Below are positions 34,555-44,119 of a DNA stretch of 64,000 nt, piece by piece. The DNA is taken from NCBI GenBank assembly GCA_015501055.1, contig JADNYV010000032.1, positions 62,001 to 126,000 of the forward strand. Reading direction: 5' to 3'. Source of the DNA: Mucidula mucida (lineage: Eukaryota; Basidiomycota; Agaricomycetes; Agaricales; Physalacriaceae). Position 1 is the stretch's first letter, and every line of letters starts with the position of its first letter. The translations under genes and the position numbers were made by a program. The notes under the pieces are model-generated. The model did not search any database and was not told the origin of the DNA. It saw nothing but the letters and a program-made list of their open reading frames with translations.

Positions 34555-35229
34555 TTTCTGGAGAGGGAGACGTGTCAAGGTGATGATGACGCGTTTATTG
34601 ATTCGCACATACGGATAATGAGAAGATTCTCCAAGCTTGTTCTTCTGAATCAAAGACGGGACTACCAAGGGAAAGGCAGGTTATTTTCTGCTTCAAACTG
34701 AGGTCATTCCAGTTAGAAACAGTATTGGCTTTACTTACTGATGCAAGAGACGTAGCACACGTCAGAGTACTAGTAGCAAGCAAGACGAGGTCTGAGGGCG
34801 CGCTCAGCCGTGCTACCGTACATGGAGGTGTCAGTTAAAGAAACAGTGTAACTTGTCCCGGTCCGTTTTCGGTTTTCGGGTCACGTGAATCCGACTCATG
34901 TCTTCTGAGTTTGGCGGAGGCGGATATCATAACTTCTCTTCTCTTCTGAGTAGCGCTGAGCGCTCGCTCGCCGGTCATCTCGCGACGACGCATCAGCTTG
35001 TTTTCATGTAGTATCCCGCGCAAGCGCAGTCAAAAGCGCTCGGTGCAGCTGTCAGTGTTTGCCAATACGGAAATTGGACGCGCACGCCTTCCGAAGTTTT
35101 CTGGTTAGTAGCCGCCGAAGCCACGCATACAACTAAACGATTTTGAGAGGTTGAATAACGGATGACAGCACAATTGGAGATAGGCGGCGTCGTGTTCAGA
35201 AGAATTATACACGAAAAACTACCGCAGTA

Positions 35230-35620
35230 TCACGAGCAAATGATCTTGATCTCATTGGCAACGTTGATCCAGCGGTCTAATTCTTCATCATCCAAGTCCT
35301 GGAAGGGATTATAGTACTTTGGGAGCCTCAAGGTGCGGAGACTTTTGCAAGGACGATCCTGGCCGAAGGTGGTCAGATCAAGGCGTACGCAGTGAATCAT
35401 GTTCGACTCTCACCCAAAGGCCTACACTCATACGAGTCGTAGAGCGCGATTCTGCCAAAGGAAGTAGCACATTCAGGTCTTCGTAGTATACCATGAACTC
35501 GCCATCATGTAGTACGAACTCGCACTCATGAATATTGAGTATCCGAAGTGAGGGCAGGACAACCGCATCCATTTTGGTCCCCTCGAGAATAAAAGCACGA
35601 AGAAAGTCTAGTGGAACACC
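35230..35620 (-). pseudogene. C-terminal fragment of an F-box/LRR gene
   Basis: VPLDFLRAFILEGTKMDAVVLPSLRILNIHECEF aligns with VSVNFLRAF...AVVMPRFGALIF of the copy at 32975-34554. Only about 120 codons of the 3' part remain and frames change around ESRSTTRMSVG. No F-box or upstream repeats are present. It sits 141 bp from the FunK1 stop codon. Confidence 0.6.
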
Positions 35621-35762
35621 TTGTTGACAATGTTACTTATTTTGCGCTAGCGCGGGGCGAAACGTAGTCTCGTTACCGTTCTGCTGCGTATTTCAAAAGT
35701 CAAAGAAAAAATCATTTGGGATATTGCAGCCCGTTCATACGAAACATAGGGATATAAATTCA

Positions 35763-38479
35763 TCAGCGCTTTCTTCCTTTTTGGCCCTGCTCCCTCAACC
35801 TAGTTGAATGCATACTAGGTGATGCATCTAATTGCTTGAGTCGAGGTTTCTTGTCAGACCTTGACGCTTCTGAGGCACTGGCCGACTTCCGCTTCGACGA
35901 TGTCGCTTGTACGCCCGGTGATTCGACCTCACGCTGCTTCCCCTTCCCCGACAACTGACCCGTTGCAGAATTGTCATTGGCAATGGTCCCCGCTCGAGAG
36001 ACGTCCTTATCAGACTTGCCTCCTTTCTTCTCCAGTGACCCCGACGAAGCTTTCTCAAGGATTCCCCTCAGTGATGAGAACAGGACCGCGTCTGATGCAA
36101 GTTCGCTGCAACGAAGCATATGGGCGGCAAGTTCGTCATATCCGGAAGGAATTGACATCCCAACGTTCAATGTTGTTCGCGACAACGGGAGAAGAGGCTT
36201 CGAGGACTCGATACTCTGTCACCAACTGTTCCCGCAATTCTAAAACTGCGTTCAGAAATTCCTGCATCTCCGGCACTTGCTTGTAGACTTTCATAAGGGA
36301 GGGAATGTACGCGATAGACTCTGGCTGGGAGAGTACCATTGATCGCCAACCGATCTGATCAACATCCAAGCCAAAAAACCGTGACGATTCCTCCCAGAGA
36401 GCATGAAGTAAGGGCATGCCTTCAACAGATGCAAGGCATTCGGGCACTTGGCGGTAAAGGAAGTACAATGCCATCCAGATAACTGACTCAAGGTCATGCA
36501 AGAAATTGTGCGCGAAGAACGCGAGGATCCGTTTGGAAGCAAAAAGGTGTTGTCCTGCAGATAATTCAAGAGCCATGAATCCAGGTGTGCCCTAGGAATC
36601 TTGAGCTTAGTATCAACAAACACGTAATCAGGACAGAAACATACAGATATTAGGTCGTGAACAGTAGGAAAGACGTGTGTGCGACAGTATTCGAGATCAG
36701 AGATCTTCGCATCTTCGCCGAACAGAAGGACATTTCCGGGACTGAGATCACGGTGAACAATTTCGGCCATGCGTAAGAACTTCAATCCTAGTCCAGTTGA
36801 TTACGTTGTTGGATACATCAAGAGAAAGAACACGAACCTTTTACAACAGTACTGAGAGCCTTGAAATAGACCCTGGGAGATGTCACAGTATAGAGATCTT
36901 TGCAGACCTCCTTGTACAGAGTCCGCCAATGTGTGCGACCACGGCACTGCATTCGGAACGTTTTCTCATGGACTGTTGACCGTCCGGCCTCCCCGCATTC
37001 AAATCGTATTGGAAGCCGTTCACGTGCAGGTGCAGCTTTTGACAAAGCCCTGACGAATCGACGTGTGCTAACAGGATGGCGCGCAGTGTCAAACTCGCCA
37101 TCAATCATAACCGGCGCGTCGTGCAATATCGTCATGAAGTACTGCGGTGCATCTACCTTCCTGGTGCCACCATCTCGTTCGTCCAGAACACCAAGCCTGT
37201 CGTACATCGTCTGCTGTATGAGCTGCTCACATTGTGCGTCCTCGTAAGGCCAAGCATCTTTCAATACGTACGTCTCATCGCCCAACTTTCGTTTCCCAAC
37301 GTCATCGTCATGCTGAACGATCTTGCGGACTTTCCAAATGCGCAACGCTCGTGTAACGATATCGAGAGCGCGATCCTCTTGGATGAGTTCCGTGGTTCGA
37401 TACCAGTCCCCGCCGACTCGATACTCGTAGGCCAGCTTTTCTCCAGCCCCTGCAGGGTCTGGGATAGAGACACGTCTCACCCAAGGATCCTAGCCTAGTT
37501 GTTGAGGCGATGCAAATATGAGGAAAATGAGGAATTGGACAAAGTGTTCTGGATGCTAGATCGAAGATGTTGAGAACATATTCCACAATAATAAGGAAAT
37601 CCACGTACTACATGATAATCAAATTTCTCGCTGATTGCGACATGGGAACGAGCGAAGTACCAGAAACGCATAGTATGATGCTCGATGGACAATCCAAAGA
37701 GAAAGCGACGACAAGGGTCATTCGAGAGGATGTGGCTTCCGCCACCCAGCATTTGTTTTTTGTTCTATTTATCATCAGCAAACTGGAACGACGGGAATGG
37801 ATGAAAGTGGCTGATTTACTTGAGCGATTTGGTCCGTCGTGTTATGAAGTTTTGCAACGAATACCCCAGCGGCATCGGAAGTGTTAGTATCCATGGCCTC
37901 GGAGTCTCCACAGAAAATGCGCCTAGTGCGCGTACGCAGATTGTGGCCGTGGTTGGGGGCGACTGTGGCGGTCGTCGAAGAAATGTTCACACGAACCTGC
38001 CCGTCTAATTTCATAGAGGTGTCCTCTACCTCTGACTGGGTCATTCTTCGGGGGGTGCATACCAGAGTCGTATAGGGAACCATGCCTGAGTCCTGCGACA
38101 AGTCATCCGAGATGGTCTTTGCTATGAGCTGGATCTGCGCAAATGTTGCGTCCTCGTCGTGAGTTAGGTTGAACAGCCCATTCCATCCGTCTGTCTTGAT
38201 AAGGCTAGGTCGTGCGGTTTTCAAACGCTGTGTGACCAAGCGAACGTGTCTTGCAAGATCAGGGTCTTTGCTCGCCGCAGTGTAATGGTCAAACCACGAA
38301 CTAACGGTGCCCTCGATGGTGTGTTCGTAAGTGGATTCATCCAGGGATTCCCGTTGCTGTTCCAAGTTTTTACTGGTGAGCCGAGTGTGCTGATCCTGAT
38401 CAGTGAACGACCTGCGAGGAGTCTCACCAGCAGGAGAAGACTGCCCGCTATCACAGCTGATCCAGTCTACTTTAGAGTT
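35763..38479 (-). pseudogene. FunK1-family protein kinase with two in-frame nonsense codons
   Basis: A fungal-specific FunK1 kinase. Visible: TPRRSFTDQDQ near the N terminus, NDPCRRFLFGLSIEHHTMRFW, DPWVRRVSIPDPAGAG, YRTTELIQEDRALDIVTRA, YVLKDAWPYEDAQ with the presumed ATP-site Lys, the catalytic loop IVHRDLSPGNVLLF, KISDLEYCR where classical kinases have DFG, GTPGFMALEL, and a Lys/Ser-rich tail ending EQGQKGRKR. TAG codons interrupt conserved text at 37490-37492 (PQQLG-stop-DPWVRR, where FunK1 proteins usually have Trp or Leu) and at 37765-37767 (FADDK-stop-NKKQ). The N-terminal start is unclear; the frame is open to 38479. Confidence 0.78.
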
Positions 38480-38649
38480 TCAGAGATGATGGGAGGACAA
38501 AAGCATGATTTCGCATTAGCAGAGAGCCTGGTTGTCGGATTGGACAATCGCGATTGTGGTGGCGGCTAGGAAAGTTGAAATCTGGTGTAGCCGGCATCTA
38601 TTAGTATCTTAGGAATCCTATCTTATCTTATCGAGGGCTCTCACGCTTG

Positions 38650-39055
38650 CAAGGTTGAAGCAAAATGTCCTCCCCTGTTAACAGACTGAACTTTCACAGT
38701 AGTCAAGTGTAGAGCCTCAGTCAGTCCTACATGCCTGTCGGGAGGCTCTCGAGCTGGCCAGGCCCGTGTTGCTCGTCTGACTACCAGGTAACCTCCGCCC
38801 ACTACATGAGCAACTACCTACTACACTACAACTAACTACTTTGTTCATCTAGTAGGCATCGGTTACCCTGGGGCGTGCGACGCATCGTCGGTCTGGTGAC
38901 TAGCTGCAATCATTCAGTCCATCCAGAAAGGATCAGACCACCCATAGTACTTAGGTTATAATTTGTAGGCTCACAGCTGAATTTGAGTATTATAAAGCAG
39001 ACAGAGTAAGTTATAGGAGCGGTCTTCAATCGCTGCGAGCTTTTGGTAATCGGAG
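38650..39055 (+). repeat. interspersed repeat R, copy R4 (short form)
   Basis: Carries both conserved halves, from GTTGAAGCAAAATGTCCTCC to AGCTTTTGGTAATCGG, but the middle hairpin has been shortened, with the AAGCCTTGA arms deleted. A short GAGTAT run (four units, about 39054-39075) follows. It lies just upstream of the FunK1 relic. Confidence 0.8.
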
Positions 39056-40648
39056 TATGAGTATGAGTATGAGTTGGGGCTGCTCACTCCTGCCACATAT
39101 TAGCGACAGAGGTGAGTCCGTGCTCACGCGTTCCGGCCCGCGCTCACGGTCGCCAATGCAATGTCACATTTGATTGGGCACACAAGTTGCCGTCGCCTGC
39201 ATACACTACATGACGAGATGACGAACGACTATCAGACCCCATGATAGCCATCCCATTAAGCCGGATTGATTAACAGAAAATATAACAACATCCATTGTCC
39301 GTGACTATCCCAAACCCCGCAACGAGAGTCCCATGTACTCATCCGCGTCCATGTCATCTGTTGCTTCGTCACCATCGAGTGCCTCATCAGTGGTCGTCTA
39401 CTATCACGCACACGGCGTATCTGTCTTGCTCGTCCTGAAACAGAACCCGCAGACCAAGAGAGACATCCTCACGCGGTTCAAACCCGAATTCTCCCTGTCA
39501 ACGCCCGCGACACAGCCTCCTATGTTGTTCTAAGGCCACTCCAGCAGCGCACGTGTATGTCTCGCTTATGTTATATGTACACGCGTAGCACAGATGTTAT
39601 AGGTACACAGGCTCCGAATGTACACCTTGTTAGCGACTGACTATAGCCACGAGACTAAACCAGGTACCACAGAGAGACTCAAGGGAAAGAAGTGTTCGCG
39701 TTCGTAGAACTAGGCTAGGCCAGGTGTATAAACAAGATCGGAACTAAAGTACAATGATGCTACACTACTGCTTATATACTAGTAAGTCTGTGTTTGGAAC
39801 TCCTTGTCCATACATGTTTCCGCTAGGGTTAACTCCACGCCCTTGACCCAGTGTTGTATGCTACTAGTCCGTAAAACCAGAGTGGTAACTGCATGTAAGT
39901 AATAATACTGAAACGACCATATGTGCTACGAGTGTTGGTGGTGTGTATCCAATAGGAAGTCCATGAGGTATCGGCATGTATGATGTCATCCATATGTTGG
40001 GCGTGTGTCCGACATGAGTACGGCTTCGGTAATGAAAAGAAGTATGATTGGTGACGAAACAGATGATGAAACAGTCCGTTGGTTGATAAGACAAGGTCCC
40101 CAATAAGATATGATAAGATGTGAAAATGTGAAAATATGGCGATTCATAACACACCTTGTCTGAAGACCACCATCATGTCTGCGCGCCTAGCCGAGTCCGC
40201 ATACCTACATCTGGTGACCACCGCATTCTGAACCACCACCAGCCTCCAGATTCCAGTCTGATTGCTATTGATTGCGTTGACAAGCCCACATTGTCCGTTA
40301 TCACTTGCCATCACTGTCACTATATTTCATGCATTGCACATCATCAACCAGCCGTACATCAGAAGATTTGGGATGAAGAGAGAAGTGTTTCCAAACATTC
40401 TAGTCGTCATAGAGGGGATTGTAACAGGCCAGGCCGAGTTGGACGGTCAACGGACCGAGTATCCGCTCGAGAGCGCTGAGAGCCCAACATTCCAAGACGG
40501 TTTAGGTCATAACAGGCCAGGGAGGTTATAAGTGTGCTGAGTGCCCACCTCTACATTCTGGGAGCCCAATGGCTGCCACTCTAGTCTCGATTTCCAGACT
40601 CTATGAGGAGTATGAAGATAATTGTTCCTACTTACTATAGAGTCTGGA
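39056..40648. other. repeat-rich region without a supported gene
   Basis: Contains a small ORF (39333-39533, Ser-rich, no family) and two partial copies of a dispersed repeat: about 39556-39632 (CTTATGTTATATGTACACGC) and about 40152-40210 (GTCTGAAGACCACCATCATG), both of which recur joined together at 41227-41350. No gene recognised. Confidence 0.4.
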
Positions 40649-41050
40649 CCTTATGTGGGGGGTACTTGGCAGGTGCACCTCGGAGTTCGAATATTAGTGA
40701 TTGCCTCGCTCAAGCCGTCGGACCGTAGTGGCCCGAGATTCAGATTTGTCTCAAAGGAGCAAGTACCAGTGCCGCCGGGCTCAGTAGTAGCAAGCTTATT
40801 TTCTTGTCACAACCACTACAACGAACGCGAGAGAACGTTCCTGATCCGTGTCCATCTCTTCATGGGACGCGCTTGGACTGGCAGAGAATGATTGTGCAGC
40901 AGAAACACAATGATAGGCGAGAAGCAAAGATAACGCGTGTGGAGATCACGCCCAATTCGGCCACGGAGATCTCCAAAATCTTAATGCCAGAGTCGGCCAA
41001 TAGCAAATTCGAACTCCGAGGTGCACCTGCCAAGTACCCCCCACATAAGG
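40649..41050. mobile_element. 402-bp element with perfect 44-bp terminal inverted repeats
   Basis: 40649-40692 and 41007-41050 are exact reverse complements over 44 bp (beginning CCTTATGTGGGGGGTACTTG). The interior has no transposase. This is the hallmark of a young MITE or a foldback element. No clear target-site duplication: the outer flanks are GTCTGGA on the left and CTCAGAC on the right, which would extend the inverted repeat with one mismatch. Confidence 0.75.
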
Positions 41051-42014
41051 CTCAGACTACTGCCACTTATTCCTCACTCGACATATGTTTCCGCCGCCAC
41101 CGCCGATCACATTGATTCCATTCGCACCCACCACTGTTATGGATTGCTATTGCACTCTGCCATTGTGTTGTGTATGCATTCAGCAGATCAACCCGGAGGT
41201 TGATATTTTAGTTTGTATGGGATGTATGTCTTGCTTATGTTATATGTACACGCGTAGCACGGATGTTATAGATACACAGGCTCCGAATGTACACCTTGTC
41301 TGAAGACCACCATTATGTCTGCGCGGCTAGCTGAGTCCGCATACCTACACACGGCTCACCAGACGCCGTCACCCTGGCGAGGACTGCTATCCCAGTCAAG
41401 GCGGACATTGACACCTGCAAGGGGACACCCACGCAGTTGTCCTGACGAGCAGCGGCGCTCTCGTCGAGGTACACTGGTGCGACTGACCATGCATGTTCAT
41501 CCAGACAGCCAACAAGCCAAGATGACACTCACGCAGTCATCCTGATAGATGTATCGTGTTCCAGTCCACCACATAGACAACCCTGCTTTCATAGGTATCA
41601 CCACCATGAGTGGTGTTGGCCACACTCGTCTGATGAAAGCGGTGCATAATCTGGGTATGACAAGGGAGCCTGGCCGTCTTGCACTGGAATGTCTGATGTC
41701 GGCGGAGGGGGGCGGCGGGATAAGCACAAGTAACACTCTTGTTATCTCGAACACCATCCCTCCGTATTAGACTCACATTGTTGTTGTGCTGCGTAACAAG
41801 CTTTCCTATGACACACTTCATATATCATATGGGAATGCAAGGAAGGTGAGGCATTGAATACCTGAGCTCATACTGCAGAAGAGTCATGAGTATTTGCTTC
41901 TTGAATACATATTATTATGCGAGACGGGTACTAGAAAGGATGGGAATAACAAGTATACATTGCAATTTGCCGATGAGGGGATGGTAGGGTAGTAATGCCA
42001 AAGTTGTGTGTAGA
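41051..42014. other. region without a supported gene, containing a dispersed repeat
   Basis: 41227-41350 joins two sequence blocks found separately near 39556 and 40152 (see those entries). An ORF starting within it (41315-41545) begins MSARLAESAYLH, and the 40152 block has the same MSARLAESAYLH start but stops early. Function unknown; probably part of a repeat. Confidence 0.4.
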
Positions 42015-42535
42015 TTAGTTGACAAGATCAGCTTCATCAGGATCGTCAAAGCCCTCAATAGGGACATTCCACTTCCATCGTCCTTCTAGGAATCCATTCG
42101 CTGTGTCCTCCAGGACGATTTTGTTCCGCTTTGACATGTATACCTATAACAACCGTCAGCCCTGGCGTACACAATGATTGAAACAATACTGACAGTCTTG
42201 TCCGTAACCTTCTGTCGCAACTGCGGAATCGTCTCCGCCTCAATAGGTTGTTCAAGCAACTCTGACAGATCCTCAACAGCGCTCTCTAAATCACGCTGAT
42301 TGTCCTCGAAAAGTTCCTTCTGGTTACCCCGAGCCAAATAATACACCATAGCGTAAGTCCACTTCAAGGTCTGTCGACACTTGTCCGCCTCCTCAACAGC
42401 CTTCTTCATGAACTGGACCTCAATCCAGGCTAAGGAAGACGTTATCTGCATGTCCTCCATCTTCTTCTCCGTCTTGGCGTACAGGTCGAGAGAGAGCTTG
42501 GCAGACTGCTCGTGGTTTGCCCAACGATTGTAGTA
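42015..42535 (-). pseudogene. 3' fragment of an Ariadne-type RBR E3 ubiquitin ligase gene
   Basis: Two exons encode the C-terminal Ariadne (autoinhibitory) domain: YYNRWANHEQSAKLSLDLYA, KMEDMQITSSLAWIEVQFMK, ADKCRQTLKWTYAMVYYLA, KELFEDNQRDLESAVEDLSE and, after an intron, VYMSKRNKIVLEDTANGFLE ending DDPDEADLVN. This domain normally follows a RING1-IBR-RING2 module, none of which is present. About 45 bp upstream, beyond an intact intron acceptor, lies the end of repeat R5, so the gene is beheaded exactly at a repeat boundary. It cannot make a ligase. Confidence 0.85.
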
Positions 42536-42581
42536 CTGAAAGGCGTCAAACAGAGGTCATTCTTAATCGACGGGCACATAC

Positions 42582-43640
42582 GTTCAATTCAAGTCGTTCC
42601 AGCATGAATTCTCTTGACAGTTGACTTACTCGAGAGCATTGGACTCCGTCTGAACAGCTTCGTCAAGAGACCTAGACGCGTACTAATAGCCAAGGTGAGG
42701 CCGGATGAGTGTCGACAGATGTTCGTGATCAACATAGCTATGCAAGGGTGGTGAATATTATCAACGCGTCTCACACATAAAAACTTGCTTTTTGTATGGT
42801 CCTAGCGAGGACGATACGGTCGGCAAGTACTTAGTTGAAGCAAAAGGTGCTGTCCTCCCCTGTTAACAGACTGAACTTTCACAGTAGTCAAGTGTAGAGT
42901 CTCAGTCAGTCCTACATGCCCGTCAGGAAGCTCTCAAGCTGGCCAGGCCCGTGTTGCTTGTCTGACTACCAGGTAACCTCCACCCACTACATGAGCAAGC
43001 CTTGACATACTACCTACTAGGACCAGTACACTACAACTAACTACTACATCAAGACTTGCTCATATACTGTAGTGTTTCGACCGCAAATTCACATAACGGG
43101 TCACGGGGGTCTTTGAAGTGAAGCTATATATACATCATAACGGGTCACGGACCACTTTGGTCAGGCACGAGCCTCCAAATAAGGAAATTTCAGGTCCCGC
43201 TATAAGCGGAACTGTCCAAAAAAGGCAATTTAAGGGTCTGTGAAGCTGTTCGCTGTAACTTCAGACCATAATGGGTCACAGGCTGTGAAGTTACGGTCGA
43301 AACACTACAGTAGTAGGCATTGGCTACGCTGGGCATGCGACACATCATTGGTCTGGTGACTAGCTGCAATCATTCAGTCCATCCGGAAAGGATCAGACCA
43401 TCCATAGTACTTAGGACAGGATTTGTACACCCATAAGCAACATTGAGTATTGTAGGGTGGACAGAGTAAGATATAGGAGTGGCATTGAGCCTCAGCGAAA
43501 GAACTTTTGGTGATCGGGATTCGGCGGCGGATAATCGCGAGTAAATTTCTGACTATGTACCATCTTAATGCCCCGACTGCCATCCAGGCGATATAGATAC
43601 GTGATTGCCAAGCACTTGCTCATGGTTCGGAAGCTGCAGA
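42582..43640 (+). repeat. interspersed repeat R, copy R5 (longest form, interrupted)
   Basis: Shares the long arm with R1 (TTCAATTCAAGTCG end, TATCAACGCGTCTCACACAT, GGTCGGCAAGTACTTAGTTG) and the extra tail with R3 (GACTGCCATCCAGGCGATAT, CGTGATTGCCAAG). A 244-bp MITE has inserted just beyond the central hairpin. Its left end is the point where the Ariadne-type gene is cut. It is the best template for the full element, about 815 bp without the insertion. Confidence 0.8.
43067..43310. mobile_element. 244-bp Tc1/mariner-class MITE with TA target duplication
   Basis: Ends are inverted repeats: CTGTAGTGTTTCGACCG on the left and its exact reverse complement CGGTCGAAACACTACAG on the right, with similarity continuing into TTCACA. 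TA flanks both sides (43065-43066 and 43311-43312). Copy R3 shows the empty site (GCTCATATAGTAGGC), so insertion into R5 with duplication of TA is directly visible. An internal motif (CATAATGGGTCAC/CATAACGGGTCAC) recurs. No coding capacity. Confidence 0.92.
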
Positions 43641-44119
43641 ATACTGGGTTCATATGGATTAGCAGCGTAGAGTAGATACAGTTTAAGATCAGACCCTTAT
43701 ACAGGATCGATTATGTTATACGACGGTCAAATTTTGTTCTCTCGCTCATGCTACTGCCCTCTTTTTGTTCAGACATTATTCTACATGTATCTAGGCATAT
43801 TTCTAGGCTGCCTTACTCGCTCTCACCCAGCACAAAAATTTGGAAATTCTCGATCTACTGCCCAGATCCGATCAATTTAGCCTGATCAGAAATTTGTGAG
43901 CCTCCGGCATGACACTGTAGCTTGTTCTGCATGTTCATTATGGCTGGAACATGTCGCTACACTTTGTTGCTATATACAGAAAAGTTTCTCAGTTGGTGGG
44001 TGTGCATATAACCTCTATAAAGCATGTATGATAGCCGCCGTTGATGACTTGATACTGCCGTAACGAGCACCTTCAAGCACCGGTTCTAGACATTGCTGCT
44101 CACCCCACCTCCCTCCACA
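43641..44119. other. 5' flank of the pogo-like transposase
   Basis: About 480 bp between repeat R5 and the transposase ATG. It should hold the left end of the DNA transposon, but I could not find matching inverted termini on both sides of the transposase. Confidence 0.3.
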
